NCBI GenBank assembly: GCA_030690165.1
Contig: JAUYHF010000028.1
Span: 1 to 55,511, forward strand
DNA from: Deltaproteobacteria bacterium
GTDB taxonomy: Bacteria > Desulfobacterota > GWC2-55-46 > UBA9637
Reading direction: 5' to 3'
Length of the DNA stretch: 55,511 bases
Under the pieces are notes generated by a model. It was not told the origin of the DNA, ran no database searches, and saw only the letters and a program-made list of their open reading frames with translations. This document shows positions 41,907-49,762 of this stretch, piece after piece. How positions within the stretch are numbered: the first letter of the stretch is position 1; every line of letters begins with the position of its first letter. The translations under genes were made by a program, and so were the position numbers.

Positions 41907-43061
41907 TTATAACGTCACAAGATTATCCCTGTGTATCACCTCATCATAATATTTATAGCCTAAGGTCTTTTCAATCTCGGTGGTCTTAATCCCCTTTATC
42001 TTTTCAATCTCTATTGAACTGTAGTTTGCAACACCCCTTGCAAATTCCTTTTCGTGCCGGTCTACGCAGTAAATAACCTCACCTGCCTCAAATACGCCGT
42101 CTATCTTTGTTATACCGGACGGCAGCAGGCTTTTCCCTTTTTTTAGAATAGCATCCTTTGCGCCTTCGTCAACAAATATCCGCCCCGTTGGCCTGGCAGA
42201 AAATGCAATCCAGTGTTTTTTGCTTGTAAGCTTGTCCTCCATTGGAAGAAATAGTGTCCCAACATCCGCGCAGCTGAAAATCTTTTTCAATATATCGGCA
42301 TCTCTTCCATTAGCAACAATAGTCGGCGCGCCGAAGTGTGCAGCCTTTTTTGCCGCCTCTACCTTTGATGCCATGCCGCCTGTGCCGAATACGCTTGCCC
42401 CCGATAGATTCAATCGGGGGCTTGCTGTCTCTCCTCTCCATACTACAGCAAGATGGTCAACATTATCTACCACAGGTATAAGTTTTGCTGTCTTATCCTT
42501 TTTGGGATCCTTATCAAACAATCCGTCTATATCTGTCAGGATGACCAACAAATCTGCTTCAATCAGATTTGTAACAAGCGCAGCCAGATGGTCATTGTCG
42601 CCAAATTTTATCTCATCCACTGCCACAGTATCGTTTTCATTTATGATCGGGATTATATTGTAGCCAAGGAGGGTAGAGAGGGTATTCCTGGCGTTTAAAA
42701 ATCTCTGCCTGTTGCCAAGGTCATCATGCGTCAGGAGCATCTGGGCAACCTTTTCGCCCAGCGGCGTAAATGCCTTTTCATACAATGCTATCAGGCTTCC
42801 TTGTCCAAGGGCTGCGATTGCCTGTTTTTCAGGGATGCTTGCCGGCTTTTTTTTAAGCCCCATCTTTTTCATTCCTATTGCAATGGCGCCTGATGTAACA
42901 AGAATAATATCTTTGCCGGACTTTTTTATTTCCGATATGCCCCTCGCAAGATTTAAAAACACTGCCTCATCAAGCCCGTCATCATGTCCGCCTGCAAGCA
43001 CAGCGCTGCCAATCTTGACGACAATCTTTTTTGCAGAGGAAATATAATCTTTTCTCTTCAA
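41907..43061 (-). CDS. proB: Glutamate 5-kinase with PUA domain
   Basis: First enzyme of proline synthesis, phosphorylating glutamate. Amino-acid-kinase domain (about 1-265) with VVKIGSAVLA, LVTSGAIAIG, PIINENDTVAV and LTDIDGLF; the C-terminal PUA domain (about 285-370) shows SGITKIDGVFEAGEVI. The protein is 384 residues. A CCCCCGA palindrome (42394-42425) is inserted in frame in the kinase domain between VVWRGET and FGTGGM, adding about 11 residues in the loop before the conserved GTGGM segment. proA is not adjacent. It is the last gene of the minus-strand run that starts with cobO. Confidence 0.93.
   Translation of the reverse strand: MKRKDYISSAKKIVVKIGSAVLAGGHDDGLDEAVFLNLARGISEIKKSGKDIILVTSGAIAIGMKKMGLKKKPASIPEKQAIAALGQGSLIALYEKAFTPLGEKVAQMLLTHDDLGNRQRFLNARNTLSTLLGYNIIPIINENDTVAVDEIKFGDNDHLAALVTNLIEADLLVILTDIDGLFDKDPKKDKTAKLIPVVDNVDHLAVVWRGETASPRLNLSGASVFGTGGMASKVEAAKKAAHFGAPTIVANGRDADILKKIFSCADVGTLFLPMEDKLTSKKHWIAFSARPTGRIFVDEGAKDAILKKGKSLLPSGITKIDGVFEAGEVIYCVDRHEKEFARGVANYSSIEIEKIKGIKTTEIEKTLGYKYYDEVIHRDNLVTL
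42394..42425. repeat. CCCCCGA palindrome inside proB
   Basis: Arms AAGCCCCCGA-type (on the minus strand) with loop TTGAATCTA, the same core as the copies in pilN, pilO and the TPR gene: CCCCCGATAGATTCAATCGGGGG on either strand is a near-perfect stem. Translated in frame as part of ASPRLNLSGAS. Confidence 0.85.
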
Positions 43062-43091
43062 AATAAATCATTAACCTCCTGTCTGTTTTTC

Positions 43092-44321
43092 TTAATCAGG
43101 ATATCGCGCTGCGATGCTGCGTATGGCGTCAAGGCTTGCGAAAAAGACACTGATCAAATCAGGGTCAAAGTGCTTGCCTGAGTCTTCTTTAAGGGTTTCC
43201 AGCACCCTTGACTCATCCCAGGACTCTTTATATACCCTTCTTGAGGATAATGCGTCGTATACATCCGCAATAGCAACTATCCTGCCAAAAAGCGGTATTT
43301 CTTCTTCTTTTTTGCCGAGTGCAGCCCCTTTACCGGATTCAAAGTTAGAGAGGGGTTTGCCTGTCATGATGTCAATATGTCCGGGGTATCCGTTGCCATC
43401 CCACTTTTCATGGTGATTTAGCGCAACAAGGCAGGCAGTCTCATCAAAGTCTGAGTATGCGTCGGAAAAAAGCCTTGCGCCAAGATAGGTGTGTTGTTTC
43501 ATTATTTCCATCTCATTATTATCCAGTCTGGCAGGTTTTTTTAATATAACATCGGAAATTGCCACCTTCCCCACATCATGAAGCATCGCGGCCATTCTGA
43601 GGATATCCTTGTTAGTGTTAAGCTCCGTTTCCGAAACCCCCTTTTGCAAAGCCCATGTCTCATAAATCTCCACAGAATATGCAGCCACACGATTGACATG
43701 GGCGCCTGTTTCTTTGGGGTCGCGGAGTTCGGCCATCCTTATCATCCTGAGGATTATTGCCCGCGTCATCATGGCGCGCTCCACGGCAATAGCCGCATTA
43801 TTGGCAAAGTGCATAATAAATGGCTCATCCTCCTCAGCAAACCGGATAATATTTTTGTCCTTGTCAAGGGCATTGATGAGTTGAAGCACACCGATTACAT
43901 CTCCTCTGTGGGTTTTAAGAGGAAATGTCAGCATTGACCGTGTGCGGTAATTGGATATCTCGTCGTATTGCCTGTCAAATGAATAGGGGACACCATCCGG
44001 CAGTTTATAAACATCTTTAATATTCGATGTCCTGCCCGTAAGTGCCACATATCCTGCTATAGATTTTTCATTTATTGGGATTGCAAAGGTGGAATAGATG
44101 AGCTTTTTGCCTTCAGGCAGTTTCTTTCTAATGGTTTCGTTCTGGGTGTAGCTGAATTTTAACTCAGCGCCTTCTTTTATGTAGATTGAGCCTGCATCTG
44201 CATTGACAAATTGCCGCGCCTCTGTAAGAAGCCTCTCAAGTAGAACATCTATATCTTTAACCTGAGCGACCTCCAGCCCGAGATTTATTATCTGTGTGAG
44301 TTTCTGTTTTTCATTGAGCAT
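43092..44321 (-). CDS. GAF and HD-GYP domain c-di-GMP phosphodiesterase-like protein
   Basis: A 409-residue soluble protein with an N-terminal GAF domain (about 10-185) and an HD-GYP domain (about 195-405). HD-GYP enzymes hydrolyse c-di-GMP. Conserved elements are present: HVNRVA, MLHDVGKVAISD, the QHTYLGARL helix, and HHEKWDGNGYP with the GYP signature, then ADVYDALSSRR. It lies 4 bases after cobC and 30 bases before proB on the minus strand, so it may be transcribed with the cobalamin genes without being part of that pathway. Confidence 0.9.
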   Translation of the reverse strand: MLNEKQKLTQIINLGLEVAQVKDIDVLLERLLTEARQFVNADAGSIYIKEGAELKFSYTQNETIRKKLPEGKKLIYSTFAIPINEKSIAGYVALTGRTSNIKDVYKLPDGVPYSFDRQYDEISNYRTRSMLTFPLKTHRGDVIGVLQLINALDKDKNIIRFAEEDEPFIMHFANNAAIAVERAMMTRAIILRMIRMAELRDPKETGAHVNRVAAYSVEIYETWALQKGVSETELNTNKDILRMAAMLHDVGKVAISDVILKKPARLDNNEMEIMKQHTYLGARLFSDAYSDFDETACLVALNHHEKWDGNGYPGHIDIMTGKPLSNFESGKGAALGKKEEEIPLFGRIVAIADVYDALSSRRVYKESWDESRVLETLKEDSGKHFDPDLISVFFASLDAIRSIAARYPD

Positions 44322-44325
44322 AGAA

Positions 44326-44961
44326 TTAATAAATCTCCGCTGTCATTAATTCCTGATTCGGCCCGCCGTTTAGAAGCTTTACTACCTTAACACCATCGTC
44401 AAAATAATCAACCACATTGAGACAGCCATAATCCTGCTCAATCCTGAAAAAATTTTCCATGGGAAGGCGCATGGCATCGCAAAGGGCAACCCTGTTCACA
44501 CCGCCATGTGCAACAAGGACAATATGCCCGCCTTTATGTTTATTTAAAATACTTTCCAAGGCAGGCATAACCCTTGCCTTTAAATCATGCAGGTTCTCGC
44601 CGTCCTTAACCCTTGTATTTGCAAGATCTCTGAATCTGAAATCTGCCTCTTCAGGGAACTTTGCTGCGCCCTCTTCCCTTGTAAGCCCTTCCCACCTGCC
44701 GAGGTGAAGCTCACGGAAGGCATGAATCTTTACAGGCTTTATCTCCAGATACTTTCCTATAATCTCAGCCCCCTTGAATGCCCTCTGAAGGTCGCTTGAA
44801 TACACTGCCTTTATCGGCTCTTTTGCAAGAAATGCCGCAATATTTTCCATCTGCAGGACACCTATGTCTGTTATATCCACATCAAAGTGGCCGTTGTAGC
44901 GGAACTCATGGTGGTTAACCACCTGGCCGTGACGGAGGAGATAGAGACGGGTAATGTTCAT
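44326..44961 (-). CDS. cobC: Histidine phosphatase, probable alpha-ribazole phosphatase
   Basis: A 211-residue member of the histidine phosphatase family with the catalytic LLRHGQ at the start, SSDLQRAFKGAE, the acid HLGRWEG and VLVAHGGVNR. In cobalamin operons such a protein removes the phosphate from alpha-ribazole phosphate or adenosylcobalamin phosphate. The role is deduced from position: 4 bases after cobS in the cob run. A general phosphoglycerate-mutase-like phosphatase cannot be excluded. Confidence 0.8.
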   Translation of the reverse strand: MNITRLYLLRHGQVVNHHEFRYNGHFDVDITDIGVLQMENIAAFLAKEPIKAVYSSDLQRAFKGAEIIGKYLEIKPVKIHAFRELHLGRWEGLTREEGAAKFPEEADFRFRDLANTRVKDGENLHDLKARVMPALESILNKHKGGHIVLVAHGGVNRVALCDAMRLPMENFFRIEQDYGCLNVVDYFDDGVKVVKLLNGGPNQELMTAEIY

Positions 44962-44965
44962 ATCT

Positions 44966-45706
44966 TTATATTACCTCTGCAATTACAATTAAAATAAATA
45001 ACACCTCTGACATCTCGCTCTGAAAACCGAACACATCTCCAGTTACGCCGCCTAATTTTTTTCTGAAAAATACTGTTATTAAATATATCATAAAAAGCAT
45101 GACAGCTAAATAGGGAAGCGCAAGCCATCCTAAAAAGATTGTGGAGAAAAATAATGCAAGGAACGTTGCCGGCAAAAATTCTTTTATGCCTGTATTCTCT
45201 GTAAACGTCCTGCCGAGGCCGCTTGTTGGTCTCGCATAATCCGCCCAGTATGCCATTGGAACCATAGACCACCTGCCTATAACAGGGATAAGAAAGAGGA
45301 TGTAATTTTTTATCTCTGTCTGCAGGCTGTTTATGGCAAGAAATTTTGTCAGGAGCAAAAGAATCAGCGCCACAACACCGATAGCGCCTATCCTGCTGTC
45401 CCGCATTATATCAAGCTTCTCTTCCCTTGTATTGCCGCCTGCAAGGCCGTCAATGGTGTCAGCAAAGCCGTCAAGGTGAAAACCGCCGTTGGTCAATATT
45501 AAAACTACTAAGACAAGGCCGCTTGCAATATCGGTTGGTAAAAACCTTGAAAAGAGGAGATTTGCGCCAACAAGGATTATCCCCTGAACTGCGCCGACCA
45601 GAGGGAAGAAGGCTGTACTCCTGCCCAGTTCCCTTTCTTCAACAGTGTCTTTGATTTTGACAGGGATAATCGTGAGGAGTTGCAGTGCGTATATAAAACC
45701 TTTCAT
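44966..45706 (-). CDS. cobS: Adenosylcobinamide-GDP ribazoletransferase (cobalamin synthase)
   Basis: Integral membrane enzyme joining adenosylcobinamide-GDP with alpha-ribazole (phosphate) as the final assembly step of B12. The 246 residues include several membrane segments and the metal-binding motif [17 protein letters not shown] (about residues 74-90), then [14 protein letters not shown]. It overlaps cobT by 4 bases. Confidence 0.93.
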   Translation of the reverse strand: MKGFIYALQLLTIIPVKIKDTVEERELGRSTAFFPLVGAVQGIILVGANLLFSRFLPTDIASGLVLVVLILTNGGFHLDGFADTIDGLAGGNTREEKLDIMRDSRIGAIGVVALILLLLTKFLAINSLQTEIKNYILFLIPVIGRWSMVPMAYWADYARPTSGLGRTFTENTGIKEFLPATFLALFFSTIFLGWLALPYLAVMLFMIYLITVFFRKKLGGVTGDVFGFQSEMSEVLFILIVIAEVI

Positions 45707-46806
45707 CTTTTTGCTTCTGACTTCTGACTGCTGATTGCTGGTTCTTCTTCATCATTTCTATCAGATACGCCAGCCTCTCCAAAGGTTGCCATCTCGTTGT
45801 ATATCTTCACGCCTGCCTCTATCAAAGAGATGCCGAGCGCAGCGCCTGTTCCTTCGCCAAGCCTCATATTAAGATTGAGTATGGGCTTCAAATCCATCCT
45901 CTCCAGCATTATCCAGTGTCCTCTTTCAACAGAGGTGTGCGCTGCGAACATATATTCTTTAACCTTCGGCTCAAGCTCATAAGCAATGAGCGCCCCTGCT
46001 GTTGATATGAATCCGTCAATAACAACAGGAATACGGTTTGCGGCTGCGCCCAGCACAAGGCCGGCAATGCCCGCTATCTCTGCGCCGCCGAGTTTTGCCA
46101 GCACATCCGTAGGGTCTTTCGGATTGGGCTTATTTATCCTAATCGCATCCTCTATGACCTTTACCTTGTTTTGAAAGGCGCTCTCATTTATCCCTGTGCC
46201 TTTGCCTGTAACATCAGCCACAGGCCTTTTTGAAAAGAGAGAGGCAATGGCGCTGGAAGGGGTTGTGTTTGCAATCCCCATCTCGCCTGTGCCGAAGATA
46301 TGATAACCCTTTTTAGCATATTCCCCTGATAGTTCAATGCCCACTTCAATACACTTAATTGCCTCTCCCCTTGTCATGGCAGGCCCCTTGCGGATATTTT
46401 TTGTTCCCCTGATTATCTTTTTGTGTATGAGACCATCCAGATTGCCGAAATCATAATCAACGCCAATGTCAATAACCGCCACATCCGCTCCCGCATGTCT
46501 TGCCAGCACATTTATCCCTGCGCCGCCCCGCAGGAAATTCAACACCATCTGCGGCGTAACCTCTTTTGGAAATGCAGAAACCCCTTCCTCTGCAACACCG
46601 TGGTCCCCTGCAAAGGTAAATATCGCCTTTTTATTCAGCGCAGGCCGCGTATTTTCAGTGATGGCAACAATCCGCGCTGCGAATTCCTCCAGCCTTCCCA
46701 GACTCCCTTGCGGCTTTGTAAGATTATCAAGCCTCTTCTGCGCCTTTTCGTAAAATACAGGATTTAACGGCCTGATGGAATTTATTGTTTGTTCAAGTTT
46801 GGACAT
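45703..46806 (-). CDS. cobT: Nicotinate-nucleotide-dimethylbenzimidazole phosphoribosyltransferase
   Basis: Activates the lower-ligand base by transferring phosphoribose from nicotinate mononucleotide. The 367-residue protein has [56 protein letters not shown] and [14 protein letters not shown], whose glutamate is the catalytic base. The last dozen residues ([12 protein letters not shown]) lie beyond the normal end and are encoded by a short run of heptamer-like repeats (45711-45742). It overlaps cobS by 4 bases. Confidence 0.94.
   Translation of the reverse strand: MSKLEQTINSIRPLNPVFYEKAQKRLDNLTKPQGSLGRLEEFAARIVAITENTRPALNKKAIFTFAGDHGVAEEGVSAFPKEVTPQMVLNFLRGGAGINVLARHAGADVAVIDIGVDYDFGNLDGLIHKKIIRGTKNIRKGPAMTRGEAIKCIEVGIELSGEYAKKGYHIFGTGEMGIANTTPSSAIASLFSKRPVADVTGKGTGINESAFQNKVKVIEDAIRINKPNPKDPTDVLAKLGGAEIAGIAGLVLGAAANRIPVVIDGFISTAGALIAYELEPKVKEYMFAAHTSVERGHWIMLERMDLKPILNLNMRLGEGTGAALGISLIEAGVKIYNEMATFGEAGVSDRNDEEEPAISSQKSEAKR
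45711..45742. repeat. Short heptamer-type repeat forming the CobT C-terminus
   Basis: Units CTTCTGA, CTTCTGA, CTGCTGA and TTGCTGG run in tandem. It encodes the final residues of CobT on the minus strand. Only one half of an inverted array is present. Confidence 0.6.
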
Positions 46807-46886
46807 TTGAGACCCCCTTATAAATAATTTAGTGTCATAGAGTCATAGTCTTTTCCCTGCCCCCTGACTCTTTTTGATACTCTGTG

Positions 46887-47420
46887 CTATCTCAACCTCA
46901 TCTCCATCCCGCTTACCACAAAATAGACCTCATCTGCAGCCTCTGCCATCTTCTGGTTTGAGATGCCTGATATATCCCTGAATCTTCTTGCCAACGGATT
47001 GTCAGGTACAATGCCAAGCCCAACCTCATTAGAAACAATTATGATATTTGTTTTGGATGCTTTGCAGGCAGAGATAAGAGAATGGATTTCTTTTGTAATT
47101 CCTCCCGCACCTTTGCCAGAGGGGCGATTGGCGGTGTGCATCATATTTGAAATCCACAACGTCAAACAGTCCAGCAGTATCACATCGTATCCAGTATTTT
47201 TTTTAATAACATCGGCGATCTTTATCGGCGACTCTATAGTCTTCCAGTTATTTCCCCTTTCTTTTTTGTGCCTCTTAATCCTTTGCAGCATTTCATTATC
47301 CAATGCCTCGGCAGTGGCAAGATACAATCTCTTTCCAGGAATTGACTCTGCCAGTTTTAATGCAAAGGCGCTCTTCCCTGAACGTGCCCCGCCTGTTACG
47401 AAGATAAGTTTAGTATTCAA
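46887..47420 (-). CDS. cobU: Adenosylcobinamide kinase / guanylyltransferase
   Basis: Bifunctional enzyme phosphorylating adenosylcobinamide and then attaching GMP. The 177-residue protein has the P-loop GGARSGKSAFA near the start, the RIKRHKKERG segment with the guanylylated histidine, LLDCLTLWISN, and VSNEVGLGIVP. It overlaps cobO by 11 bases and is separated from cobT by 80 bases that carry only degenerate repeats. Confidence 0.94.
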   Translation of the reverse strand: MNTKLIFVTGGARSGKSAFALKLAESIPGKRLYLATAEALDNEMLQRIKRHKKERGNNWKTIESPIKIADVIKKNTGYDVILLDCLTLWISNMMHTANRPSGKGAGGITKEIHSLISACKASKTNIIIVSNEVGLGIVPDNPLARRFRDISGISNQKMAEAADEVYFVVSGMEMRLR

Positions 47421-47940
47421 TTCCCTTCCTAGCTTTTACACCATTGTCAAACGGATGTTTTATCTTTAGCATCTCTGTAACATAGTCTGCCGTCTTTACA
47501 AGTTCAACATGAGCATCTCTGCCTGTTAATACCACCTCCAACCCTTCCGGCCTGTTTCTTAAAAAAGCTGATAATTCATCCAGCGAGAGCCAGCCTCCTG
47601 CAACGACACTGTTTATTTCGTCCAGAACGAGGAGGTTTACATCGCCCTTATCAATTCTTTTCTTTATTGCTTCAAAGGTATCTGTAATAGACTTTTGAAG
47701 CAGTTCCTTATCTGTATGTTCCTTTGTAAATATTGGATGCCGGACATTAGAGCGGATAAGCTCTATCTCAGGGATCTTCTTGAATATCTCCTTTTCTCCT
47801 GACGGCGCATCATCAAGTTTAAAGAACTGCACAAAAAGCGCCTTCTTCCCCTGGCCGGCAGCCCTTATAGTAAGGCCGATGCTGGCTGTTGTTTTGCCCT
47901 TTCCTTCCCCTGTGTAAATATGTATCAGGCCTTTTTTCAT
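47410..47940 (-). CDS. cobO: Cob(I)yrinic acid a,c-diamide adenosyltransferase
   Basis: CobO/CobA-type corrinoid adenosyltransferase of 176 residues, attaching the adenosyl group from ATP. P-loop GEGKGKTTASIGL near the start, FVQFFK, LLVLDEINSVVAGGW and VVLTGRDAH are family hallmarks. An open frame extends 63 codons upstream through the palindromic leader, but MKKGLIHIYTGEGKGK at 47940 is the native start. It heads the minus-strand cob run (cobO, U, T, S, C). Confidence 0.92.
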   Translation of the reverse strand: MKKGLIHIYTGEGKGKTTASIGLTIRAAGQGKKALFVQFFKLDDAPSGEKEIFKKIPEIELIRSNVRHPIFTKEHTDKELLQKSITDTFEAIKKRIDKGDVNLLVLDEINSVVAGGWLSLDELSAFLRNRPEGLEVVLTGRDAHVELVKTADYVTEMLKIKHPFDNGVKARKGIEY

Positions 47941-48142
47941 AAATAAGAAACCCATCCCTTTCCACCCCGATGTTATATCGGGACAGCTCCCGGTTTTAAC
48001 GGGATTCCCTGTGTAGTTACTTTTAAAAAGTAATTGCGCATAGACTATCAAGTTTAAATCAAATGAGTCAATACAAAGTTTTATTTTTTTCCCTTTGACA
48101 TTTTTTTTTCCACTTGCAATAATTGCCAAATGAAAGGGCTGG
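47941..48142 (-). promoter_or_regulatory. Palindrome-rich leader of cobO, partly resembling a cobalamin riboswitch core
   Basis: Read toward cobO, the leader contains three palindromes: around 48016-48034 (arms ATTACTTTTT and AAAGTAAC), CCCGTTAAAACCGGG (47989-48003) and CCCGATATAACATCGGGG (47965-47982). Around the second are GGGAA and GAGCTGTCCCG, in the order and spacing of the conserved core of cobalamin riboswitches. However, the B12-box and the distal half are not seen, and only about 60 bases separate this core from the start codon. It may be a shortened variant, a decayed riboswitch, or only scattered palindromic repeats. The gap also carries the gcvT promoter on the other strand. Confidence 0.25.
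48095..48123 (+). promoter_or_regulatory. Candidate promoter for the glycine cleavage genes
   Basis: A consensus TTGACA at 48095 and AATAAT at 48118 are separated by 17 bases. Transcription would start near 48130, leaving a leader of only about 13 bases before the gcvT ATG. No glycine riboswitch fits in that space. Confidence 0.5.
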
Positions 48143-49267
48143 ATGACCTTGGAAAATAAAAATTTAAAGATTACGCCGCTCCATCAAATCCATAAAGAAC
48201 TTCATGCAAGAATGGTTCCCTTTGCAGGATGGGAAATGCCTGTGCAGTATGCCGGTGTGATAGAAGAACACCTCGTTGTCCGTAAGTCATGCGGGCTGTT
48301 TGATGTAAGCCACATGGGTGAGATAGAGGTATCAGGCGCAAAGGCCATTGAGGCAGTTCAAGGCATAACAACCAATGATGCATCTAAACTCAAAGATGGC
48401 CAGGTGCAGTATACGTTGTTATGTTATCCGAATGGCGGGGTAGTGGATGATGTTACGCTTTACAAATTCAGCGATACAAGATATATGTTTTGCGTAAACG
48501 CCTCAAACACAGAAAAGGACTTTAACTGGATTAAGGAAAATGCCGGCAGTATTGCAGATATTAAAAATCTAAGTAATTATTTTGGCCAGATAGCTATACA
48601 GGGGCCTCTGTCTCAGGAGGTTTTACAAAATACTTGCAATCTTGATTTATCTCTAATAAGGTATTACCATTTTAAAAATGTAAATGTCTTTGGCGCAGAT
48701 GTTGTCATATCAAAGACAGGCTATACAGGTGAAGACGGGTTTGAGATTTATACTCCATGGGATGCGACAATAACGATTTGGCAAAGATTGATGGAGGCAG
48801 GCAATAAGTTCGGTATAAAGCCAATCGGCCTTGGGGCAAGAGATACATTGAGATTAGAGATGGGTTTCCCGTTGTATGGAAATGAACTTAACGAAAACAC
48901 AACCCCTCTTGAGGCAGGTTTGCACAAATTTGTAACATTGGATAAAGGACATTTTATCGGCAAGGACGCATTGGTAAAACAGGCAAGGCAAGGTATAAAT
49001 AAAAAGCTTGTTGGTCTTGAGATGATAGAATCCGGAATACCGCGGAGCCGCTATAAAATCTTTGCAAAGGGCAGGGCAATCGGTGAAGTAACAAGCGGAA
49101 CAATGTCGCCGTTTCTTGGCAAGGCCATTGGCATGGGTTATGTAGAAACGGCATTTTCGCCTATTGAGACGGAATTAGCAGTAGAGATTAGAAATAAGAT
49201 GGTAAGGGCTAAGGTTTCAAAAACCCGGTTTTATACAAGAGACACCGCTGCAAAGGCAGCAAACTAA
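48143..49267 (+). CDS. gcvT: Glycine cleavage system T protein (aminomethyltransferase)
   Basis: Transfers the methylene group from aminomethyl-lipoyl-H protein to tetrahydrofolate and releases ammonia. The 374-residue protein matches the family: VPFAGWEMPVQYAG, FDVSHMGEI, TNDASKL, RTGYTGEDG-like KTGYTGEDGFEIY, LGARDTLRLEMGFPLYGNEL and the C-terminal barrel GEVTSGTMSPFLGKAIGMGY. The start follows AAAGGGCTGG. It begins the gcvT-gcvH-gcvPA-gcvPB unit, 21 bases before gcvH. Confidence 0.96.
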   Translation: MTLENKNLKITPLHQIHKELHARMVPFAGWEMPVQYAGVIEEHLVVRKSCGLFDVSHMGEIEVSGAKAIEAVQGITTNDASKLKDGQVQYTLLCYPNGGVVDDVTLYKFSDTRYMFCVNASNTEKDFNWIKENAGSIADIKNLSNYFGQIAIQGPLSQEVLQNTCNLDLSLIRYYHFKNVNVFGADVVISKTGYTGEDGFEIYTPWDATITIWQRLMEAGNKFGIKPIGLGARDTLRLEMGFPLYGNELNENTTPLEAGLHKFVTLDKGHFIGKDALVKQARQGINKKLVGLEMIESGIPRSRYKIFAKGRAIGEVTSGTMSPFLGKAIGMGYVETAFSPIETELAVEIRNKMVRAKVSKTRFYTRDTAAKAAN

Positions 49268-49287
49268 AAAGAAAAGGAGAGGGAACT

Positions 49288-49674
49288 ATGGAATTTCCAA
49301 AAGATTTAAGATACACCAAAGAGCATGAATGGGTAAGAATGGAAGGGAATGTAGCCACAATTGGGATTACCGATCATGCCCAGGATTCGCTTGGGGATAT
49401 TGTTTACCTTGAGCTTCCAAGTGACGGGGCAGCCGTAACAAAGGATGAGACATTTGGCGTTGTTGAGTCTGTCAAAGCGGTGTCGGACCTCTATTCACCT
49501 ATCAGCGGAACTGTCATAGAGATAAATGACGCGCTGGTTGACAGCCCTGAGGTTATAAATGGCGACCCTTACGGAGATGCATGGATGTTGAAGGTCGAGA
49601 TGAATAGTCCGGCGGAAATAAAAGAATTGTTGACAGCAGATGAATATAAAAAGTATGTGGAGGAAGAAAAATAG
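49288..49674 (+). CDS. gcvH: Glycine cleavage system H protein (lipoyl carrier)
   Basis: A 128-residue carrier shuttling the aminomethyl group between P and T proteins on a lipoyl arm. The lipoylation site is K63 within FGVVESVKAVSDLYSP. The N-terminal RYTKEHEWVR and the C-terminal acidic tail are typical. Ribosome binding site AAAGGAGAGGG. A heptamer array (49676-49751) separates it from gcvPA. Confidence 0.96.
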   Translation: MEFPKDLRYTKEHEWVRMEGNVATIGITDHAQDSLGDIVYLELPSDGAAVTKDETFGVVESVKAVSDLYSPISGTVIEINDALVDSPEVINGDPYGDAWMLKVEMNSPAEIKELLTADEYKKYVEEEK

Positions 49675-49675
49675 T

Positions 49676-49751
49676 CATTGCAAACTGTAAAATGCAAAAT
49701 GCAAAATATCTAATCTGCAATTTGCAATGTTCAATCTTCATTTTGCAATGG
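49676..49751. repeat. Heptamer tandem-repeat array between gcvH and gcvPA
   Basis: AAATGCA-type units on the left and TTTGCAA/CATTTTGC-type units on the right are inverted relatives around an AT-rich centre. An in-frame ATG at 49727 would add 12 codons of repeat sequence to gcvPA. Confidence 0.85.
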
Positions 49752-49762
49752 AGCATAGCGAC

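Noticed and set aside
41797..43061. Functional link between tRNA-Pro and proB because both concern proline
   Set aside because: They are on opposite strands with separate transcription and no shared leader; adjacency is probably chance.
48000..48142. Glycine riboswitch upstream of gcvT
   Set aside because: The promoter leaves a leader of only about 13 bases, and no tandem aptamer-like conserved blocks are visible.
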